This document shows, piece after piece, positions 46,990 through 56,583 of a DNA stretch of 64,000 nt (positions within the stretch are counted from its first letter, which is position 1; the number at the start of each line of letters is the position of its first letter). Origin of the DNA: Kwoniella bestiolae CBS 10118 (lineage: Eukaryota; Basidiomycota; Tremellomycetes; Tremellales; Cryptococcaceae); the NCBI RefSeq assembly GCF_000512585.2, contig NC_089246.1, positions 1,674,001 through 1,738,000 on the forward strand. Direction: 5' to 3'. The notes under the pieces were generated by a model that made no database searches, was not told the DNA's origin, and was given only the letters and a program-made list of their open reading frames with translations. The position numbers and the translations under genes are program-made.

Positions 46990-46998
46990 TTCCCCACA
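46990..46998 (+). promoter_or_regulatory. TTCCCCACA site 5
   Basis: An exact copy 109 bases upstream of the permease start and 33 bases before the TATA box. Confidence 0.6.
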
Positions 46999-47030
46999 AG
47001 GGGGTAGCCAAGCGATATCCTGCTTCGAAA

Positions 47031-47038
47031 TATAAATA
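47031..47038 (+). promoter_or_regulatory. TATA box of permease gene
   Basis: TATAAATA, a consensus TATA box, lies 69 bases upstream of the permease start codon. Confidence 0.65.
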
Positions 47039-47106
47039 CTGGTCTCGCCGAATGATAGGACATTCCGCCTTTGGTCACACCGAGCACACATCAACAATCA
47101 CTCAAG

Positions 47107-49282
47107 ATGCAAGCACTACACGGTCTTCACGAAGAGGACGTCGACAAGAAGGGGGAAATCGAGACTTTGGAACATCACCAAATGACCCCGGAGATCGAAT
47201 ATAAACCGGAATACATCACCTGGTCGCTCTTTACCACTTTGAAGAAGTTCTGGCGATCAATCCTCTTCTGTGGCCTGGTGGCTCTCGGTGCTACCTTTGA
47301 CGGGTATGCTATCTCTGGTCAGTTGACCCTTCTGATCACCGTCCTTGATGCCCTGTTGAGATACTGACAACTTCCTCTTCGGGATTGAATACGTTCAGTT
47401 CCTGGAAGCATTATTTCCCAGCCTGCTTTCATCAAGCAATTCGGTACCATCGTATCGCCTGTGACGGGCGCATTGGAGCTCGATGCTTTACATGTATCAG
47501 CTTGGAGTGCTTGTCTAAAGTGAGAGATTCGATAGTGCCCTCCACCTGATGAATCTGGCAAAACCCAATAGCTGATCATCTCGATACCTTCCAGTGGTGC
47601 ACAAATCTTCGGCATGTTCACTGGGCCTGCTTGTAGCGACCGATTTGGTCGAAAGGCCGTTATGTGGGGGTTGAGCTTCTTTTTGATCATCGTTCGTTTC
47701 TCCTGCCCTTTCAAAACGAAGGTGCACATGGCTTATCCTGATGTGCAGGCCGCCGTACTCGAGATCGTCGCAAAAGACTGGAGGGTTTATGCGGTAGCTA
47801 AGTTCTTGTGTGGTAAATCACACAATTCATCCAGGTGATGTGAAAGAAGCAGGGCGCTGATCGATATCTTCGTGGTCAGGTATCGCCACAGGTTGGATCC
47901 AAAGCGGTTTGACTGTTTACATCGCGGAAGTTGCGTGAGTAAACGGTGTCGTCTATGACAATAGCACCGCTGAATACATGTCATCTCGCTTGCTACAGGC
48001 CTGTACGAGCCAGAGGTGCGGTACTGGCGGCCTACAGTTTCGCATTTGCTTTGGGTCAACTGGCCGCCGCCATCGGACTTCAGATCATCGCCACTCACGA
48101 CCAGTACAGAGTGATATTTTATTCCGAGTTTGTCTTGTTGGGTTTGTTCATCCCCGCTTTAATCTTTGCCCCTGAAACACCAAGTGAGTCTCACCCATCT
48201 AAATATGGAGAAGTGAACACTTCTCATGACTTTGCTTCCTTTTTGTATAGCTTGGGCGGCACGAAGAGGGAACGAAACAAAGGCCAAGAACAGCATGAGA
48301 CTTCTGTACGGCAATGTCGAATCATACGACGTCGACAGAGAATACCTCGTTCTGAAACATATTATCGAAGAAGAGGGCAAAAACAAATCCGACGTCTGGT
48401 TCAGACAGTATCTCGAATGCTTCCAAGGTGTCAATCTCAGGAGAACTATCATTTCCTTCCTTCCGTTGGCTTATCAACAGGTTTGTTGCGCTTCATTCCT
48501 CTGCTCAGCGATCTGCCTAAGGCCTGGTGCTGATACGATGGTGTCCATACATAGTTCGTGGGATTGGCCCTGTTCTTCGCCTATACTACATACTTCTTCC
48601 AATTGGCCGGCTACCCTCGACCTTTCGAAGCGAGTCTCATCCAAACTTGCATCCTACTCTTATTCCTGGTCATCTCGTTCTTCGTGATCGACAAAGTAGG
48701 ACGTCGACCACTATTATTGGGCGGTGGAGCCATCATGGCTTCATGCTGTTTCTCCACGGCCGGGATTGGTTTCATGGAGAAATTACCAGGTGCCGCGTTG
48801 GTGTTCTTGACTTGTCTATGGACAGCATCCTACGCGCTCTCGGTGGGAAGTGTCGGTTGGGCATATGTTGCCGATACTGCAAGTCCAAGATTGAGGGCCA
48901 AGACCGCTGGAATGGCCGCCGCTGGAACAGCAATGTTCGGTCTGATCTTCCAATACACCGTCCCGATCATGTTGAGCCCCCAACAGGCTAATTGGGGATT
49001 AAAGATTGGTTTCTTCTTTGGACCACTGTGTGTCTTGGGATGGATCATCGTCTATTTCTTCGTTCCAGAGGTAAGCTATGCCTCTTTTGATCTATCTAGC
49101 AATGCGCCGGTACAAGAAATTCGAAGCTGACTGCACAAATCCAATGTCTACAGACTAAAGGACGAACCTACCCTGAGCTAGACGAGCTGTTCGAAAAACG
49201 GATTTCCACTAGGCAATTCGGGAGCTACATTACAGAAGTTCAAAAGTCGATCAACGGTTCGGCGTCCAACTACGAAGCATAG
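47107..49282 (+). CDS. MFS sugar/glycoside permease
   Basis: Nine exons give 535 aa: 47107-47317, 47399-47519, 47595-47691, 47749-47812, 47880-47934, 47999-48183, 48251-48480, 48555-49070 and 49154-49282. A ~45-residue charged N-terminus precedes twelve predicted segments. Sugar-porter signatures are present: DRFGRKAVMWG after TM2, IAEVAPVRARGAVLAAY between TM4 and TM5, PETP after TM6, DKVGRRPLLLGGG in the second half and PETKGRTYPELDELF at the end. The ISQPAFIKQFG segment after TM1 is typical of the fungal alpha-glucoside (MAL-type) and related disaccharide permeases rather than hexose carriers, so uptake of an intact glycoside or disaccharide is plausible (inference). It is divergent from the GH78 gene. 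Confidence 0.92.
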
Positions 49283-49758
49283 TGATAAGGAGGAAGGGGC
49301 GGCAAGGAGGTGCAATGAATATATCGGATGTATCGTTATCGATTGTAGTGGCATGGAAGATCTGCGACGGTATATATGTACAATCAATTCAATCTTTTCA
49401 GTATCTCCCGTGTACCATATGGTTTCATGCAATATTGGTTTGCGAGTGTTGTTACGGCTTGATGACCGATATTCCTCACTGCGCACTCTGCCTCTTCATC
49501 TCCACAAGTTCCCATTTGGGCCTCCGCGCCTCCACTCTTTCGGTCCGAAGTTCTACAAGAACGATTATCCGGAAATATATCGGACCATTTTACCTGTTTA
49601 TGGGATGTTGTTCTCACCGAACTCTGGTAGCGAAAGAGAGAGAGAGAGAGAGAGGGATATATAGTATGCATTGATGCTCCATGTACAGTACATTTCCTCA
49701 GTCGTCCTGTCCCCCACCTAAAGTTACACTCAATCTTTATATCGCCAGAACGATCACA
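49283..49758. other. Intergenic between permease and dehydrogenase
   Basis: A (AG)10 run lies at 49635-49654 and the palindromic GTACAGTAC near 49683. No exact TTCCCCACA is seen; CCCCCAC occurs near 49711. No gene is supported. Confidence 0.5.
49635..49654 (+). repeat. (AG)10 microsatellite
   Basis: Ten AG units lie in the region between the permease and dehydrogenase genes. Confidence 0.8.
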
Positions 49759-51644
49759 ATGCCATCCAAGCCTTTTGTAGCTCAATGGGGAGTCCTAGGA
49801 TGTGGATGTGGGTGATCCCTCTCTCGCTTTCTTGGCTGCCCCTAAGATACCTCAGGAGGCTGACCTCAAGTACCCTCGCAGGGATCTCATCAGAGTTCGT
49901 CCGAGATATATGTCGACTCCCCTCCACACGGAATGTCACCGATATCTCACACGCAGTAGCAGCTGCTGGATCGCGAAACCTCTCGAAGGCAGAGGAGTTC
50001 TTGAAGAATAATTGCCCTGATGGGGCTGCTGCTCAACGAGATGGGCTGGTAGATTTCAAGCCAAATGGTTATGGGAGCTATAAAGGTGTTGTTGAGGATC
50101 CGGTGAGTATTTTCGCCCATATCAAGAACAATCCCTCCCTTAAAAAGAAACTTGGGAGGTACTGAACTGATAGGATATGCAGAACGTCAATATCGTATAT
50201 ATAGGTACGATGAACGTATGCCATTATGATGATGCGAAGCTGGCTCTCGACGCTGGTAAACATGTCTTGCTTGAGAAGGTAAGTTCGTGAAACCATCCTT
50301 CCTTCTGGGTTTGATAAGTTACTGACCTAATGGTTGGGTTGATCCGACATAGCCAGCAACTTTGAACGCGGCGGAATGGAGAAGCCTAGTATCCATCGCC
50401 AAGGAGAAGAACCGATTCTTGATGGAAGGTGAGCCATTTTCGACTGTCCCGTTATCCATCGTATTTCTGCATGCTACATATCTCCTCAATTGTCTGCTTT
50501 ACTAACCCTTCTTGTGCGGATAGCCGTATGGACACGATTCAACCCTGTTCTACGATCCATCCAAAAATCAGTCCACGATGATGGCCTGATTGGTGATATA
50601 AGGTGTCTTTACTCAGACTTATCCATGGATTCTCTCGGTAAACGACCAGATACAGATAGATTGTTGAGCGCGGAATTGGCGGGAGGACCACTGTTGGATT
50701 TGGGTCCATACCCTTTAGTCTGGGTGAGTTCGCTGGTTCTCCACCTCATCTCTCCAGATCAGTCGAGTCGCGTCATTCTGTGGTCCATAGAATGGACAAC
50801 ACGCACGCTGATATTTCTTCTTGCCATACTAGACCATGATGATGCTATACCGACATCCCAAGAACCACAGGACCCCACCAGCGAAAATAGGAAGCACAAT
50901 GATGATGCATCACACCGGTGTGGATATCGCTACGAACTTCGCTTTGACTTTCCCAAATATTGGTGCTATTGCCAATTGTGAGTGGTGGTGAACCCGGCTC
51001 TTGGCTTGGATATATATATACAAGGGAGCTGAACTGAACCCCCTTGGTTAACGTTATAGGTACTGCCAATCTCCTTTCTCCCACTCAGCAGAGCCAACAT
51101 ACCAGAATAGTAGGAACGAAAGGGTGAGTTGTTCAAACGTCGCCACTCTATCATATACGAGTCCCACAAACTCTTTTGACTCTATTCACAAGCACGCCCC
51201 ACTAATGATAAACACTTGCTACTCCACACGCAGCGAAATCCTCGTCCAAGGAATAACGTCCCGCCCCCAGTCATACGTCATCCGAAGACTTGCAGATCCC
51301 TCGAAAGAGAATGGGGAATACCTGGAAGATGAATTGGTGGATATGTCCTTCAAAGAGGGTGGACTGGTCTTTGAGGCTGATCACGTTGCGAGGTGTCTCA
51401 AAGAGGGGTTGAGGGAGAGTGGGGAGATGCCGTGGGATGAGACTGAGCTGACTATGAGTGTGAGTCGTTGTCCCCATACTTTCCCGTGGAAAACCTGATA
51501 GCTCATCCAGGAGGAGGAGGTACCAGAACAGTACCACTGAGAGCGTACACACTGATCATGTCGATTCCGTAGATATTCGACGAGATTCGTAAACAGGGTG
51601 GATACGAGTTTTTACCTGGATTGGAAAGGGTCAAGCTGGAATAG
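49759..51644 (+). CDS. Gfo/Idh/MocA family NAD(P)-dependent dehydrogenase
   Basis: Nine exons give 382 aa: 49759-49807, 49882-50102, 50183-50278, 50353-50428, 50524-50723, 50833-50977, 51060-51123, 51234-51459 and 51573-51644. The Rossmann start WGVLGCGWIS holds the GxGxxS nucleotide loop. Next come NVNIVYIGTMNVCHYDDAKLALDAGKHVLLEKP (shortened here; the EKP motif is the family hallmark), VWTRFNPVL and a LSAELAGGPLLDLGPYPLVW segment. The C-terminal beta-sheet domain closes with EIRKQGGYEFLP. Related fungal enzymes oxidise D-xylose, dihydrodiols or sugar acids, and some relatives act on the 3-position of glucosides. The substrate is not readable, but its place at the end of the glycosidase/permease group suggests a released sugar or aglycone-sugar intermediate. 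The exon 7 donor at 51124 was set by frame. Confidence 0.9.
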
Positions 51645-51923
51645 GTGTTAGCGTGATAAGCAGAAGAAGAAATACCTGAGCGATGCATGATCTGGGAATG
51701 AGATCAGTGGTCAGCGGTTTCTCGTATAAGGATGAGAAGATGCATCATTATGAACAACATCCATTCTAAGCAAGTACACATTCGTTCTCCATACCGACGG
51801 TTTTCTCAGTCGTCTTCTCAATCCATGAACACTGTTTAGTCGTTCATCAAATCTCCAACTGTGCGGTCATCCTATCACAACAGCTAAACAACATAAACAG
51901 TTGTCCCTCTACCTTACCCAAGC
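51645..51923. other. Short convergent intergenic region
   Basis: These 279 bases lie between two facing stops. No feature is seen. Confidence 0.45.
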
Positions 51924-53996
51924 TCAATCATCATCCTCCAGCTCGAACTTCGGTTCTTCAAGATAATACATCTCCATAACACCCGTACCATTATCATACC
52001 ACCCAATCTTATTCCCCCACTCATCCTTCTCTTTCAACTTGAACCCCGCAGGCGTGGTATCAGGAACCTCGCCGTCGGCGGTCAAGTCGGAATTCCTAAG
52101 CTTCTGGACATGTTTGGGTATCCAGCATTTCCTAAGATCATCGTAAGTTACCTCCCCGGCGTACTGGTTCGACGAGTCCGCCATCTGGAGCATCTCTGCT
52201 CTTAGGGCGAGGTCTAACCCTGAGGGAGTGAAGAGATGGCCACGGTATTCCCATATCTCCTGAGCCGACCCAGAAGAAGATCGTACAGGTGAAGATGGTC
52301 TGCGAGAAGGTGGGATGGATATTTGGGGAGTAGGATTGTACGAGGATAGACCTGGCAATGCCGGGGTTGGACCTGTACCGTATGTATTTTGTAGGTCTTT
52401 GGGCGTCATTGATTTGTATATTGGTGAAGATCCCGAGGAGGAGATAGAGGGGATGGGAGAGAGGTCAGGCGTACTTGGTAAGGTCAATGGAGTGGGGGTA
52501 GTTGTGGAGGCAAAGGAAGTGGATCGACTGGCAGGCAGGGATGAGATGGGGGTAGGTAAGGCCGAGGAGGAGATTCGCAGCTGGAGCTGTGGTCGAGTAG
52601 ATCAATCACAAAGATACTTAGTATTCTTTCCCTCTTTGCCCATGTTGCCATTAAGGGATGAGAAGGTGATATTGATGCGCGATGGCATTACATATAACGA
52701 TGCCTCACCTGCTTAACCAACACCCCAATCTTTTTATACGCCTCCTCACATTCCCTATCCTCCAACAAACCCCTGTCCAGCGCCGAAGCTACCGCAATGA
52801 TACTTTCGCCGGCCTTTCTGAAATTGTTCAAGTCGACTTGATCTTCTATCGCTCGATCTAAGATCGTGCGGATCTCGTTAGAGAAGGGAATGGAGATGAT
52901 GGATGATTGGTGGATTATGGATGTTAGGAGGATGATGTCGATTAGGTAGTCCGGGCCTATGTTTTGTTACATATCAATCTGAGCGAAGAGTCTCACGGGA
53001 ATTCCCAATACTCTTGGAAGGGATGATAGACGATTGCCGAAAGAGAATATGTATAAATGAGGGGTCGACATGATAGAATACACCGACTCACCCTCCAGTA
53101 AGACCTGGATCAACCCAAACAACGCGTCTCTAGTCTCCTTCTCCATCATCCCCCTGATATCTCGCAGACCGATATTCACCTTCTCATAGATCTGCTCGAG
53201 GGTGACTATAACCATCAAGAAGAACAAAACCCAGACCAGGTCAACGCGTGCATTTCGAATTTTCGCAATGGGTGGAAGTACCCACTCAAAGCTGGATATC
53301 TCCTTTTGCCAGTATAAGCATTGATATCCTCCAGCTCATCCCTCTGAGCCTCCAACAACGCTATGACCCTTCCCAACAGTGGTGAACAGGGACCTTGACC
53401 CACATGCGACTTCAAGAGAAATTCACCGGCGTCTGGACACCGCGACGAAGAACGAAACATCAGTGCTGTATTATCCTCACTCCCTTTGGGATGATGTATA
53501 CGATCATCGACTCACCAATAGCTCTCTTGCAAATCGCAATAACAGGATCAAGCAGCACCCCAACCTGATACGCGGGATCTCCGCTCCCACGCCAATACTC
53601 TTTGGCTTTACCTTTACCTTTATCTTTCTTATGACTGTGTTTCTCCTTGTGCGCATCAGCTTCAATCTCTTGCAAAGCCTTCAACAGTCTCTTCATACTC
53701 TTATCATCCATATCTGATTTCCCACTCTTACTCTTACTCTTGACACTATCGATCAGATCAGATATTGTATCTCTATCATGCCCTCCCCTCCTTCCTTCCC
53801 GTGGCATCCCCTCGACATCGCTAGATGGACTGACGGATTTCGGATAGGAACGAAGTTCTGTACGTAGTAAGTCGGCTAGAGAGTCTCGTGCACCCGAGGA
53901 AGAGATTTTTCTTTCTTCTCGGTCGTTCTGGGGTTGGGAAGGCGAATAGGTATGAGAGGTGGTGGGCTTGAATATGGATTTAAGGAAGTTAGGCAT
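51924..53996 (-). CDS. Unknown 550-aa protein
   Basis: Five exons give 550 aa: 53996-53516, 53432-53286, 53206-53093, 52956-52709 and 52586-51924. The first ~135 residues are charged and Ser-rich (SVKSKSKSGKSD, EKHSHKKDKGKGKAKE). The middle looks like an all-helical folded domain: VGVLLDPVIAICKRAIG, GRVIALLEAQRDELEDIN, LEQIYEKVNIGLRDIRGMM, LIDIILLTSIIHQSSI and ECEEAYKKIGVLVKQ. A Ser/Thr/Pro-rich linker follows, then a ~110-residue C-terminal part with several Trp (IWEYRGHLFTPSGLDLALR, CWIPKHVQ, DEWGNKIGWYDNGTG) and an acidic end. I do not recognise the family. The repeated helical pairs could be an adaptor-type fold, but that is a guess. Exon joints all keep frame. Confidence 0.72.
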
Positions 53997-54398
53997 CTTG
54001 TTATTGCTGATGACGATTATATGATTGTCCTGTTAGTCAGGAGATGATATGTAAGAGGAGAGTCGAAATTTGGTTCGATAAAAAGGCTGAAGAAGTGGGA
54101 GGGATCTGAGATGGAGAATAGATTTGTAGTAGCCAATGAACGTGATGTAGCTCGACAGATGTTTCAGTGTATGTGGTAAAAAGGTGACAACGGTCAGAAG
54201 GAGTCAAGTAAAAGGATCAGACACACAAAGGATGGCGATCTCTCTCGGTCAGGTATCATTTCCGTCATAAATCATTTCGCGATCTCATCATGGCCATCAT
54301 CCCCTCGAGCTTCATAATTTCCAAGCTGATCGTTTGCCTCTGAATTGGATTGTACTATCCTATCTTTTGAGTTTGATGATATTTCTTTCGAGATCTGC
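53997..54398. other. Intergenic, tandem minus-strand genes
   Basis: These 402 bases contain the promoter of the 550-aa gene and the 3' flank of the acetyltransferase gene. No feature stands out. Confidence 0.45.
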
Positions 54399-55858
54399 CT
54401 AACACCAAGTCCACATTTGACCTTCCAACAGCTCCCCCTCATCCTCCCTATCGCCATACCAAGCCACACCCAACAAATGTCCATCGATCTCCTGCCTTCT
54501 CCCATACCTCGCTTTTCTATTCCTCAGTCCTTCCCAAGCCTCAATCAAGTCAGAGGAATTCGACATATCCCATATCCAACCTTCTTTCTGACCCGCCTTG
54601 TTCCCCAGTATATCCAGAGCATTAAGCAAAGCTGGTAGTTGGTCAGGCAACAAATTGTGTATGTAGGTTATCAACAATCTATCACCTATGTTGATAGTCC
54701 GCAAAGAGAATAGGACTATCGTTTCGTTTCCATCTGCAGGAGTGTACTTGATTCCTACTGGTTCTGGATCGATGATGAGTGGTCTCTGCCAGGTGCCCTT
54801 TGTAGGTACGAAACTAATCGTTCCCTCCGACGAAGGGTCATGTACGAATAGCGACCTACTAGTTGTGTCCCTCTTCGCCAGGTCCTCTTTGACAGCTTGA
54901 GAGAGCTTGGTAGATATTGAAGTTAGATCGTTGGGGTAAATCCATTCCCATCCATCTTCCAGCTTCTCCGAATTGGAGGGAAGGATCTTCCAGACCAGCT
55001 CGGTAACTTGTGAGTCACGGACGACCCAGCCTTTTCGTTCTGGGCTGGAGGTACACTTGGAGTAGAAGGTTGAGCCGACATCTGACCATAGGATCGATCC
55101 GATAGCTTTGGACAGTGGGACGTCGGAAGGGATACAATTGGGTAGAGTGGAGGAGTAAGGGGATGGGATGGAGGATAGTTGATGGTGCAATAAGGACAGA
55201 AGTCGAGTTGCGTATCCGTTTCCTGGGCGAATGCAGCGGTCAGTCCAGCTGGGTCTAACGGTGACCTACCCCCCTTCATTGTCAAATTAATGCAGAATCA
55301 AAGAATTTGTAGCTCACGAAGATGCTGCTTTGGCGTTACTACGGACGCGATGCCGTATAAATAGGTATTCTCAACCGATTGGGAGCCTTCACGTTTTATG
55401 AATCCTTTCCGTAGGTAGCTATGATCATCAAGCCGTCAGTCAATCAGCCTCGCTCAGCGTTATTTGAGAGATCACACCATACTTACGTTTCACATCCCGC
55501 GTATATCTCGCCTCCTGGGTCTCCGTTCCGCACCAGTACCCTATCACAATGGGAGCGTCAACCTGCATTTCCACTCGAACGACTACCGAAGACGGGGTCT
55601 TACCATGTCAGTAATTTATTGTTGGTACCCCAAGGTCCTTCGCTTCGTTCCTTGAGGTACAAATCCCAGTATTGCTATTGATCCTTTTTTGTCAGCGTGC
55701 AATAACATTAAAATGTTCTGGGAAGTGGAACATACCTCGAAAGTGCTGTCCTTCTTCCAATGATCATATCCTGCTTTAGCATGCTGTATCTGTTGATCTT
55801 GATTGGCGATGCGAATAGTGAAGTATTCTAGGTTCTTTCTAGCTGCTTGAGTTGTCAT
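54399..55858 (-). CDS. LYC1: LYC1-type N-acetyltransferase
   Basis: Five exons give 390 aa: 55858-55736, 55674-55604, 55540-55487, 55418-55318 and 55222-54399. The N-terminal part is GNAT-like: YWDLYLKERSEGPWGTNNK, WVLVRNGDPGGEIYAGCET, then a strand and ASVVTPKQHLRNGYATRLLSL, whose RNGYAT is the acetyl-CoA binding loop (Q/RxxGxG/A). The conserved LYC1 continuation GSILWSDVGSTFYSKC and the C-terminal module (DPSSEGTISFVPT, LFSLRTINIGDRLLITY, HLLGVAWYGD) follow. In Yarrowia, LYC1 acetylates lysine for its use as nitrogen and carbon source. The last large exon alone would look like a separate protein; the joint at residue Arg/Asn (C|GA) restores the loop. Length agrees with the family as I recall it. 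Confidence 0.82.
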
Positions 55859-56583
55859 TGTGAATGATCATACACAGCTGCACAGAGATGTTCCATTTTG
55901 ATCTTGAATGATGCCATCTCATCTTTGCTAATCTTATCTTTCCGTCTGTAACCTTAGATGGGAGAGTGCAAGCACGTGGCAAATCTCCGGCCTACCGGGG
56001 TCCATGCAATGCGGTGGGTATATGAAGTAGGGTGCGTCTTACCTATATTTCCGGGATGTGGCATTACTCCTAAGCTGTTGCTGTTGCGTGCTGATTCAAT
56101 GTTATGATATGCTAGTATGCGGGGCAATATGGTAGTAGTGCGTGGTGACAGTGAGAGAGAGCATGGTGAATGAGCAAATGAGTACAGCCGGTGATCCTCT
56201 CTGATATATCAATTGTCATTCTCATAACACTTATACCAAAGTGTATACCACTTGACAAATCCCAGTGTGTACAGCTGGGATACAAGGTGCTTGTCACAAG
56301 CACTCACCCTCCTTCCCTCGACCAAGAGCTGAAAGCTAAGCTAAGCTTCACGCGTGAGTTGTAACCGTCATTGTCATTCCCATCAATCAACATGACTTCT
56401 CGTCGTGAGACATGCCCATGCCATTCAGCACGTGTATCTCATCCTTCTAGATTAAGCATCCATTCCTCGATCAGCAGTATATCTTGAGCTGACCAGCTTC
56501 ATGATACATACCACAGTCTCCGGACAACTTTCCCCCGTTTCCTTAATTGGCGGAACGGTCATCACGACAATTGACGAATTGGA
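55859..56583. promoter_or_regulatory. Divergent promoter LYC1 / PBP1
   Basis: These 725 bases lie between two divergent starts. An AAGCTAAGCT-type repeat occurs near 56335-56346. No gene is seen. Confidence 0.5.

Larger units (their letters stand above)
46477..47106. promoter_or_regulatory. Divergent promoter GH78 / MFS permease
   Basis: The 630 bases between the two start codons contain three exact copies of TTCCCCACA, a 7-base inverted repeat and a TATA box on the permease side, listed separately. Confidence 0.7.

Noticed and set aside
54399..55279. Separate 277-aa gene starting at ATG 55279
   Set aside because: Joining to four upstream exons rebuilds the acetyl-CoA loop RNGYAT and the GNAT N-terminus, so this is only the last exon of the acetyltransferase.
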